Positions 55,709 through 64,000 of a stretch of DNA of 64,000 nucleotides are shown here, piece by piece (position 1 is the stretch's first letter; every line of letters starts with the position of its first letter). The notes below the pieces were generated by a model that was not told where the DNA came from, made no database searches, and worked only from the letters and a program-made list of their open reading frames with translations. The translations under genes and the position numbers were made by a program. The stretch comes from Mytilinidion resinicola (lineage: Eukaryota; Ascomycota; Dothideomycetes; Mytilinidiales; Mytilinidiaceae), in contig NW_022985441.1 in the NCBI RefSeq assembly GCF_010093595.1, positions 93,699-157,698 on the forward strand, given 5' to 3'.

Positions 55709-56181
55709 ACGCTAGGTACCTGAGGATACATCGGCTGTAGGTGGCGGGAGGAAGCACACCTCTGATGCATAAAACATTATCTGTTTGCGAGTATGAGACG
55801 GATTGGTCAAGATAAACTATATAATAAATTTACGCGGCCACATTACTCTACCATTAGTGCGATCATCGGGGTCCGACCCGATTACTCAACCTAACACGCC
55901 TACTTGGTTTTCTTTTTACGCCATAAGCAGCGGAGTGCCATGAACTACTATTCGTTTATAATCTGGTATGAGTACTCGAGATCCCCACATCGTCGCTACC
56001 CTGCTTGTCCTCACTACTCTATTTCAGAAGCATCAAGGTACCCCACAACTGCGACGTCAATTCCCTCCAACACCACTCCGTGAAGCGTACGTGAGCGCCA
56101 TTTGAATTTTAGCTAGCGACTAGCCCCGTCACCTCGCCCGTCACCAACTCTCGGAAGTGCGCACAGTATTCGCAAGAGACA
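55709..56181. promoter_or_regulatory. Intergenic/promoter region of the fusion gene
   Basis: No repeats seen. A short frame (MSTRDPHIVATLLVLTTLFQ at about 55,970) could be an upstream open frame or exon but joins to nothing obvious. Confidence 0.3.
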
Positions 56182-58112
56182 ATGGTAAGCAAAAATGATG
56201 ACTTTGGGTATGATGGCAGGCTAAGATAGGTGCTTCAAAGTCAGGAGTCGGGTCACCACAAGCACCTCCCCCCGAGACAATCCAATTGAAAGATTATCTC
56301 GTGGAAGGTGATGCTATACACATAGTGACTATGGAGGAGCTTGGATATACTCCTATCATGGGCACATCGCGTGCTGCATACGTTGCTTTCTCTTTAGTTG
56401 ACTCGGTGGGCAGCCCAAAGTTGAGAGAGATAACAGATAGCGAAGGAATGATTCCTAGGTAACACTGCGACGGTTTTTAGACGACTTCTTTCTAACCAGG
56501 CATAGGAAACTATGGACACAATTAAGCTCACGCTTCTCCCGCTTCGCTGGAATCGACATTGTACCTGCAATGTACGAGGAGTCTCAGATGAGGGTTGATA
56601 AGCCATCTGAAGGACATAACCCGGCTGGATGGCATAAGGACAGCTACCCATATACCTGTGGGATCATGCTGAGTGACACAGAGGGAGTAAAAGGGGGGGA
56701 AATGGTTCTGAGAAGATATCATGGCAATACAAGGATAATAGAACTCTTAGCAATGGTGAGTCTCTTCGAGTGTACTCAAGCCTCACTTACATCTTTTGCT
56801 AGGGAACAGCATTCGTGCTCCAAGGCTACCACGTTCCACACAAGAGAATGCCGTTTTTCGGTGCCGATAAAATATTCACGGCAATAGCCCCGTTTCGGCC
56901 TCGTTCATCCTTTGAAGTCGATGAAACCTACCTTGGAACATGCCAGCCAATGTTCAATACCACGCCTTATACTAGTCTTATCAAGTACCGACTTGATATG
57001 ATTTGTGATATCGGTGAACGGAACTTAGAACACTCTCCAGCCGACGCTGCAAAGAAGATTCTATTGCTTCTGAAGCGAACTTTCACCGAAATATGGAATA
57101 ACAATGATGACTTCTCGAATCCAATCCAACTACTAGGAAATGTAGTAAACGCAGCGAAAAGGCAGGCAAAATTTCTTGAAGACAGGCTCGTTAAAAAGCG
57201 AGGACCTGTGAAAAAGGAAGCCATGATTGCGTTTCTAGCCGAAGCAATATGCATTGTAAAGCGCGCAACAGATACTCTCGGGATACAGAGGCTTGGCGTT
57301 TATCAGAAAAAGGAAAGTAGGGTTGGAAGGGAGCACCTTGTTCGTCTTGCGACTCCTAGAGACCTTAACAGACTCGCTTTTGTCCTTATGACTGGTTTCT
57401 CTTTCTCACCAGTCAACCAGTATCTGCGGCCGAAATATTCAGATCACCCTGGAGATACCTACTATGACTACCTCCTCCAGATAGTGGGCCACTTCCTTAA
57501 CCCTACCACTTGGATTTACGTTTCAGAAGATTCCTATGCTCCCGAGGAGGAGAAACATATTCCTGAGGCCTTTCCAAAAGACTTCTTGTGTCTAGCGACT
57601 GGCGATAAGGTTATCGCTGGTGTCGCCATCTGCAGCGGTCTTGAGCACCGGAATATAGAAAAGAAGGAGCGAGGTATGTTGCTTCTATTAGTTAGAAACT
57701 CTGATCCTGATGGTTACGGCAGAATTCTTGGAGATAATCAAGGACAACACTAAAAGTCAAGCTCGGGACAAGAACCTACTTGCGGAAGCATCCTATACCA
57801 AGCAAACTAGGGCCGAAAAAGAAAAGTATAAAGCACCTTGCAAGGGAATACACGGTTACTAACACGCATAGGATATTTGAGGGATGTAGTACAAAGGTCG
57901 AAGTTTTGGTTGTGCAACCTAGCTATTTTGATCGCGGTCATGGAAAAGCACTTGCCTCTGCATGCACAGAAGCAGCGGATATAAACAAGAGCAAAGCTTG
58001 CGTATCTGCTACCAAGAACAGCAAAAAGATATTCAAGGATTTGGGATTCGAGTTTGAGGAGTTAGAGGTGACATGCAAGTCTCCATTCTCAATATTCCTC
58101 GGAAAACGCTAG
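56182..58112 (+). CDS. 2OG-Fe(II) dioxygenase-GNAT acetyltransferase fusion, six exons
   Basis: Exons 56,182-56,184 (ATG alone), 56,220-56,458, 56,500-56,755, 56,803-57,673, 57,723-57,825 and 57,872-58,112 join in phase to 570 aa; introns 2-5 are 41-49 bp. Residues about 90-200 form a fungal 2OG-Fe(II) dioxygenase-like domain. Its iron ligands are probably His126 and Asp128 (GWHKDSYPY) and His179 (GYHVPHKRM), and Arg198 (APFRPR) fits 2-oxoglutarate. A helical linker (about 210-340) follows. Residues 345-570 are a GNAT domain (VRLATPRDLNRLAFVL, EVLVVQPSYFDRGHGKALAS as acetyl-CoA motif, KKIFKDLGFEFEEL). Exon 4 carries both domains without a stop, so this is a real fusion. The start (ATG followed by a 35-bp intron) is the least certain part. 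Confidence 0.8.
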
Positions 58113-58219
58113 CTCACTTTTAGCTGCGAGGAAAGTGGAATCGGCGATGATGGATGAGACTTGATATGGCATGTACTGTACACTGGGGTGGTTTCGAGGT
58201 AGCGAAGCTAAGCGAGAAG

Positions 58220-59030
58220 CTTAGCACCTCCTCACTTCTTCTACTCAGAGATTGCCTACTTACCTACTCTTGTACACTCTCTTAACCTGCTTGCTTTGTT
58301 TTGCCTACTCTGCTGCGCTGCAAATGGTACAAATTTTTTCTCGCTTCCTCGATCTGCTGCAGTACACGATTGAGCTCCGTTAGTTACCACAACGTCTGCG
58401 CTTTGTCAGAACCCGCTGTGCCTTTTCACCTCGCACGATCTTCCTACAACCGCACGCCTCGTCACCCAGCCCTCGATCTGCACTAAAACCGCCTCGAAGG
58501 CCAACCTCTCCCTTCTCTCGCTTCTAATCACTACACATCCTTGTTGAACCTGATCCTGTAAAGCTGATAAGCCTCCCCTTTCCCATCGTTACGGTCCGCA
58601 GACCGACCGGCCAATTCCTTTCAACCCAATGTCTCCCGACATACCCATTCCGTCCATCCAGACAAACGACAAAGAGCTGTGGTTGAACAAGGAGCGCAGG
58701 GTAGATGGATCGTCGGTCGGATAAAGGCTTGCTGAACACATGCGAATCGCCGCTGCAGTCTCGGCCATAAACTAGACGGAAGAAGTCTTTCGAGCTTGGC
58801 AACTCGCACGACCATTTAACTCGTCCGAGGCTGAACGGCTCCAGACCTAATGGAGAGCATTTGAGCAGGCGAAGCCTTTACGCCCCCACCGCTCCGCCGA
58901 TGAGCATTCTCGCCACCCTAAACCACTTTGCGGCCCGCCGAACCGTCGGATCGGTGTGCAAGCACTTAGCAACGCCGACGACTAGACACAGGAGTACGAT
59001 GTACGCAACAAGCCTGACGTTGCTTTACAA
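58220..59030 (+). repeat. Dispersed repeat, copy B (degenerate)
   Basis: The relative of 52,060-53,430: shared words include CGCAGACCGACCGGCCAA, ATGTCTCCCGACAT, AAAGGCTTGCTGAACAC, ACATGCGAATCGCCG and GAGCAGGCGAAGCCTT. Copy B lacks about 50 bp present in copy A. Confidence 0.55.
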
Positions 59031-59043
59031 GACCTCACCTCAC

Positions 59044-59190
59044 CTACATCAAATTTTGAGGGTGAACCGCAGGTTGATTGAAAAGTTTTTGAAGTCTGTG
59101 GATCTGAAACGAAGGCGATGATTTGAACGCTGATACAGCAATAACAGCTGCCCGATATACGTCCTTGTGCGTTAGCTCCCGAATCTCCAT
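59044..59190 (-). pseudogene. GNAT acetyltransferase N-terminal fragment
   Basis: From ATG 59,190 the frame reads MEIRELTHKDVYRAAVIAVS then AFKSS and stops after 48 codons. This is the usual first strand and helix of GNAT proteins. No C-terminal part follows on this strand. Confidence 0.55.
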
Positions 59191-59530
59191 TGCGTAGCAA
59201 TCCCTCGTGAGCTTCCTGCGTGCAGGAAAGCTATTGCAGCATGGGGCGAAGTCAAAAAAAGCGAACACTGCTATTGGAGAGTTGTGAGCATTCTTTTTGG
59301 GAATACTTGTGATTTCTAGAAATAAAAGTTAAGCCTTCTCCACTACCGAAGGCTGGCTTAGCCACACGAATCGAGAGACAAAGATTTGAATACAGAGACA
59401 TCATATATCAACTAAATAGAGATGCTGAAGGAAGAGTAAGAGATCAGCCCGAAAGTCGTGAATACCTACTAAAGGGACTAGGAGATTCCGTAACTGTAGG
59501 CTCAAGCTTCAAACATTCGCGGTCCATAGC

Positions 59531-59731
59531 TTATACCAAAGGCAAGGATGTGGCAAGATTATTCTCAAGGAGGTGAAGCGCCTCGCGGACGAGCCAGGTG
59601 AAATGGTTGGAGTGTCTGCAACTCCAAACAGTATGCCTGCTCTCAGAGATTATGGGAATTTTCAGTTCACGTATTTTAACGTCAAGATAGGACCGAATGA
59701 ATTCCAAATTGGACTTGGGATTTACCCTTAA
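59531..59731 (+). pseudogene. GNAT acetyltransferase C-terminal fragment
   Basis: LYQRQGCGKIILKEVKRLAD is the acetyl-CoA pyrophosphate loop (Gln/Arg-x-x-Gly-x-Gly) and helix. VGVSATPNSMPALRDYGNFQ is the following strand and helix. It ends at a TAA at 59,729. No N-terminal half lies in frame upstream, and the minus-strand fragment at 59,044-59,190 is in the opposite orientation. Confidence 0.55.
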
Positions 59732-60839
59732 TTCCGAGCTACCATGTCGTAAGAATAGAGGGTCATAGCATTCGGATGCGTCGCAGCACGACGGAAAGTG
59801 GCGAGAAAGAGGCAATTCTCGACGTATTACTGCCATTGCCAGAAGAAGCCGAGCAGCCAGCGGTGGTGAGGGACAATGGGAACGTTATAATGGAGAATTT
59901 GCCGAGTCATCGTGACATGGTTCGTACTCTTCTCGCTGCTAATGTCTTGAGGCTACAGATGTCGCCGCTTGATGCGTTAGTGGAACGTACAGGGGTCCCC
60001 AAACGGTGCCTCGAAGCGCTCTACCGAATTTGAGTTGCATACTGCACTGACCTTAACCCTTGACCCCTCCGCCCTTCCCCGACTGGCCATCTTGCCATGC
60101 AGCTCTCATGGCACCACTATAAACGTTGCCTTCTGCAAGTCTGCTTTCCCGCGCAGTCAGGCTATGCTAACTCCGGCTATGACCTGGTATGTTTCCGTCG
60201 CTACGCCCCGTCCAGGATTAAAGCAAGTATGCACCTTCAGCGGTCGAATCGGATTGGTGAGCGCTTTGGGGGAGCCGAAGCCACCCTTCCTCCTTGGCAG
60301 TCCCTGTTTGCTGACCCAGACTGTTTGCTGACCCAGACGTAGCGTTCTGCACGGCACTTCTCTCAGTTGTCTTTCTACATATCCTTCCATTCTCAACCTC
60401 CTTGCCATCAGACGGACGTGGGCCATCGAAACAGGACATCCGACGACGTTAACTGCCCTTGCCATCGCCGCTCCCGCGCTACAAGGCTGAGGCTGAAGCT
60501 CTAAACTGTTGCAAGTATGCTACCTCCCTTGCCCACCCCGCTAGCGCATTCTCTCGTGCCATACCTCTTTCTTCTCCCTGTCACGCTTTTGGTTGCTGTT
60601 CGTTTTATTTCATGTTTCCTGTTTCATTTTTTATCACTTAGAGCCTCTAGGCCTGCCCTCGCTGTCCTTCTGCTAAGCGCAATTCTAATGCAGGCTAGGT
60701 AATCCATCTAACGCCATCTAACGCTGCGCCGAATTCGCATTCGTTTTATCTACTGTGCGACTTTACAACTTTGCGACATTAACTTGGCACTCCTCTTCTC
60801 ACACCCAGAGGCTAGGCTCGCCTTCCAGCACGCCAGCAA
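59732..60839. other. No certain gene
   Basis: The frame 59,776-60,033 (MRRSTTESGEKEAILDVLLP) is open and Leu/Glu-rich but unrecognised. At 60,305-60,340 a TTTGCTGACCCAGAC word is duplicated. At 60,530-60,700 a hydrophobic frame (LFLLPVTLLVAVRFISCF) resembles the membrane stretch at 61,460-61,560. Confidence 0.4.
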
Positions 60840-61376
60840 ATGTCCGATTACAATTCTGACGACGCTTTTCCACGTTCCCCTGGCCTCAAACCCGTACGTC
60901 CCAGGGCTACTCCCTCACCCTCGCCGCCGCCGTTCATCCCGCAGCAAAATCACACAACATCGTCCAATGGACGTAAGACGAAACCGAGCCAAGGAGACAC
61001 AGTCTTGGCGAGTTTCATGGACCCAAACCAGCCGGAATTAGCCCGGCTGGTCGGTGAACAAGCCCTTAATTCGGATTCTGGCTCAGAGGCCGATGAGGAG
61101 GACATCGTGGACCACTCGCCTCCAGCTAGTTCTGCCCATCAGACAGCCAGTCCTCCGGGTTTTGACTTGGCTGGCACCGCTCAGGCTGCGCAAACTGCCA
61201 ATTCGGGAGGGCCGAAAGATACCACATCCCCGCTGCGGCGTGGATCCGTGCAAAGCGACTCCGGGGGGTTTGTTGAGCCCCCATGTCCTAAGTCGAAATT
61301 AGTAAATGCGGCATCGTCAAAGTTTTCATCTGCAAATGGTAGCCAAGCAAATAGGGCTGGCTCAGCCCTGATTTAG
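60840..61376 (+). CDS. Hypothetical disordered protein, possibly frameshifted from a membrane tail
   Basis: A 178-aa frame starting MSDYNSDDAFPRSPGLKPVR, rich in Ser/Pro/Gln, ending at a TAG at 61,374-61,376. Directly afterwards, in another frame, VTRIKALLRETVQEEVSSFA and a strongly hydrophobic stretch (LYLFLIAVTLFLLSLLLVLS) run to 61,632. Together they would make a tail-anchored membrane protein. Either an intron I could not place or a one-base shift separates them. Confidence 0.4.
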   Translation: MSDYNSDDAFPRSPGLKPVRPRATPSPSPPPFIPQQNHTTSSNGRKTKPSQGDTVLASFMDPNQPELARLVGEQALNSDSGSEADEEDIVDHSPPASSAHQTASPPGFDLAGTAQAAQTANSGGPKDTTSPLRRGSVQSDSGGFVEPPCPKSKLVNAASSKFSSANGSQANRAGSALI

Positions 61377-62011
61377 TGAAGCAGTTACCAGGATTAAAGC
61401 ACTCCTTCGCGAAACCGTGCAGGAAGAGGTTTCCAGCTTTGCTCTAGGCGTAGTTTTAGATCTAGCTCCGCTATACCTCTTTCTTATAGCTGTCACGCTT
61501 TTCTTGCTCTCGCTGTTGCTAGTACTGTCGCTGCGGGCTTCTACGGTGGCGCACGTCGTCCTGACTGCCGTCATTATGGGGGCAATTGGAAAGACATTGT
61601 GGGTGGCTCTATGGCGGCACGGGTATCGGTAATGCGGTCTTGGGAGCATCGCTCTGGAGGTCGTTCGTGTCTGGCCGGCTAGGGAATCAAGGGGCGGCTG
61701 GGTGCTCGCTCGTTGGCGATGAGGAGAGGAATCGGACCCCGTGGATTCTGGCCTAGTCTTGTGTAACAAAGGAGAGGTTTAAAAGAATGGATGCCGCAAC
61801 TCATCAGAGCCCTTGACATTGCGACTTGATACGCCGAATTGCCTGGGTGATGCACTAAGGACGACCGCTACGCAGGTGCATTTATGTTTGAAGAGAATAA
61901 AGTGGAAAGTAGGCGAATGCAGACTAAGGATATCGGCAGCGGAATTGGTAGCCGTTGAGGGACGCGACAACTGAGGGCGTGGAGACTCAAGGTGAACGTT
62001 GTGGAATATTA

Positions 62012-62090
62012 CTTCATGTGGCAATTTTCCACGTCCGTGCCTCGAGTATTAGTAAGCGCTGAGCGCTGGGTTGAAAATTTCCACATGAAG
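62012..62090. promoter_or_regulatory. 21-bp inverted repeat upstream of the JmjC-like gene
   Basis: Arms 62,012-62,032 (CTTCATGTGGCAATTTTCC..) and 62,070-62,090 match at 19 of 21 positions in inverted orientation, with a 37-bp loop. It lies 36-114 bp before the ATG, so it may be a promoter hairpin or paired binding sites. A TTTCCAC word recurs a third time at 62,095. Confidence 0.55.
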
Positions 62091-62125
62091 CAACTTTCCA
62101 CACCACTCCTCATCAGGTTTGAATT

Positions 62126-63577
62126 ATGCCTCCTGCTAAACGAAGCGAAGCCGAAAAACGAGAACGAAAGACCGCCCAGCAGCGTGCCTACCGAAAGACT
62201 GCCCAGGAGCGTGTTCACCAAAATAAAAAAGTGGATATATTTCGTTACATCTTGCCGAATGCAATTCGCAAGACCGCTGTACGGAAGAATATCACGCACG
62301 ACAAAGTACAAGACTACCACTTTCGAGACCAGGCTTTGCAACAGCTTCGACAATTGCTTAATAGCTCTCGTGATACGTGGGGTCTGTTCACAGCCTCCAC
62401 TGTTCAAGGAATCCTCAATATCGCTGTCGCCCCAACTACAAATCTGGACCCCAGAGTCTCAATTGATCAGGCCCAGGCTCTATTCCTAACGACGATTCGG
62501 GCAAGCGAGGTTCTAAGATCTCACCCCGCTATAAAAGTCCCAATCTTCGGGCTGGGACAACAAGACTTCTCCTGGTCCGCACGGTCGCGGCCAATCTCTC
62601 AGCTCCTTGCCAAATACTCCGTGGATGATGTAGTAGATGTTAATATTGCTTCGCTTTCCAGAACCGGCGTTAGTTATAGTCGTAAGACTATAGGGGAGGT
62701 CCAGTCTCGCTTCAAGGGAAATAAAGACCATAACGACGGCTGGAACGTCCTGGATTTAAAAAACCCACTTCCAAACACTTACGGCATCTGCCCAAAGTTT
62801 CTTCAGAATGATAACTGCGACCTGCTTAATAGGATCAAAACAGCCGTTCTGAATCCGGGATGGGCAGGCCGGATCATCACCAAATCTAAGCAAAAGAACG
62901 AGTTTCGAGAAGTGGAAGGGTGGATCCTCCTTGCGGAACCTGGAGCCTACACGGGTCCTCACATGGACGCCTACGCCACCGAGACTTTTATTAATTGCAA
63001 TGAAGGGGAGATTGGAATCGGATGGTTAGATCGCCCAACCGACGAACAACTAGAGTCCTGGGCGAAAGATCCGTCCAGTTATCGAGGGGGAACTTGGTGC
63101 TTTGCTGTGCTTCGCGCTGGAATGACAGTATGGTTTCCGGCTGGCTTTGTCCACTCTGTCTTCCGCCTTTCTGGTGATGGTAGGCAGACTATGGGCATCG
63201 GAGGGCACATTCTTCGCTGCTTCGCTATTGCACGGTGGGCAAAGATATTGGCCCTGCAATTAGCATATCCAAACTCTACAAATGAGAAGGTAACAAAAAC
63301 GGCTTTCACGTATCTCCTGGTTGTGCTACGCCTCGTGAGGGATGCAGGAGCTCAAGGGAGGCTCGAGGAGTTCGGCGGGGAGAAAAATGTGGCAGAGTTT
63401 CGACAGAATGCGCAGGTATGTTCGTCGGTATAGTAAGAATGCAACATTTACTAACTGGATTAGGATTGTCACGATATTCTTAAGAGAAAATATCCTAGAA
63501 TGAATTTAGAACAGCTACAGAAGGCCCTTGGGTGCCTACATGCGAGAGTTGAAGGCGATGGCTTATCGCTTTTATAA
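62126..63577 (+). CDS. JmjC-like 2OG-Fe(II) oxygenase with basic N-terminus, two exons
   Basis: Exon 1 62,126-63,415, a 48-bp intron (GTATGT..ACTAAC..GATTAG), exon 2 63,464-63,577; the product is 467 aa. The first 35 residues are basic and helical (KRSEAEKRERKTAQQRAYRK), suggesting nucleic-acid binding or nuclear import. Residues about 260-370 resemble the JmjC fold of fungal accessory oxygenases: LLAEPGAYTGPHMDAYATET with His279 and Asp281 as iron ligands, IGIGWLDRPT, then LRAGMTVWFPAGFVHSVFRL with His343, and MGIGGHILRC. The C-terminal half is helical. Splicing replaces an early stop with KRKYPRMNLEQLQKALGCL. Histone demethylase or hydroxylase activity is possible, but no reader domain supports a chromatin role. 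Confidence 0.8.
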
Positions 63578-64000
63578 GCTATTCTATTGCGGTTCTATAG
63601 AGGACAGAGTCACTGGCGAGAAAGCAACTTAATTTACAGCCCTCTGGCTTGATTGATTGGCTGAAAGTGAGGCTCGAGTTGAGTTGAGTTGCTTATGGGC
63701 CTTTTTCAGACAGATTGCTTGTTCGTTGCTTGCTTGCTTGTTAAAATGCCAAGAGGTGTCCAGAATTGCGATTGCTATACTTTTTAAGCTGCATATGCGA
63801 AGGGGAGGCCACTAGTCGTGAAGAAGTTCCGAGCTAAAATGCGTGCACAATTGAAAAAGTCGTGATCCTCGGCATAGTGGAGAGGTTCCGACTCGTCTAG
63901 CCTATTGTGTTTAGCAGGTCACCTCGCTTTAGAAATTCGGGAGGTGTAAGAAATCTATGTTTTTATTGTATTGGCTGATAGAGTGAGGTAAGGGAAAGAG
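63578..64000. other. No recognisable gene at the window end
   Basis: I see only a short TTGCTTGCTTG run near 63,722. Confidence 0.5.

Noticed and set aside
1..64000. A Starship giant mobile element
   Set aside because: The mix of accessory genes invites the idea, but I see no tyrosine-recombinase (DUF3435) captain gene and no matching element ends in the window.
1..64000. CRISPR arrays, prokaryotic operons, tRNA genes
   Set aside because: The tandem repeats present lack unique spacers, introns and families are fungal, and I found no tRNA-like cloverleaf by eye.

Overview
The window reads as nuclear DNA of a filamentous ascomycete (Pezizomycotina). It has short introns (about 41-86 bp) with GT..AG ends and CTAAC/CTGAC-type branch sites, fungal-only protein families, and a repeat compartment with C-to-T decay mainly at CpA (TpG on the other strand), the mark of repeat-induced point mutation (RIP). 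I cannot name the species.

Positions 1 to about 23,546 are an AT-rich transposon graveyard. It contains two Fot1/pogo-type copies (1-426 and 9,603-11,445). A TA-flanked inverted-repeat element (486-8,770) holds two insertions: an LTR retrotransposon with 268-bp LTRs (1,681-4,502) and a Mutator-like element with 98-bp terminal repeats (5,355-8,599). Two broken copies of one Ty3/gypsy element follow (about 9,180-14,370 and 15,013-16,758). They are interrupted by the pogo element, a deletion derivative of the Mutator-like family (12,990-14,309) and a related terminal-repeat element (14,371-15,012). A different Ty3/gypsy element (16,759-23,546) carries a 5'-truncated, barely mutated Tad-like LINE (20,257-21,430).

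At about 23,546 composition switches abruptly to GC-balanced DNA in the middle of an integrase. From there to 64,000 is a sparse accessory-type gene region. Genes whose splicing I could follow through to a stop: an unknown basic/acidic protein (30.1 kb), an FHA-like/Ser-Thr kinase (31.3), a convergent orphan pair (34.4 and 34.8), a two-exon orphan (41.4), a DUF6914-like protein (43.4), an APH-family kinase (43.8), four orphans (47.9, 48.6, 50.3, 51.4), a small Cys protein (54.0), a Ras-like GTPase (55.1), a 2OG-Fe(II) dioxygenase-GNAT fusion (56.2) and a JmjC-like protein (62.1). Between them lie decayed pieces: a MYB-like tail, a FunK1 kinase, an ankyrin fragment, GNAT fragments, a minus-strand gene at 46.5-47.6 kb and minisatellites.

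No operon logic applies in this eukaryote. The striking features are the oxygenase-acetyltransferase fusion, the divergent orphan pair sharing a perfect 26-bp palindrome, and the layered transposon stratigraphy. Signalling genes (kinases, Ras), JmjC and orphan genes next to RIP-scarred repeats resemble accessory or lineage-specific fungal DNA. That reading is inference.
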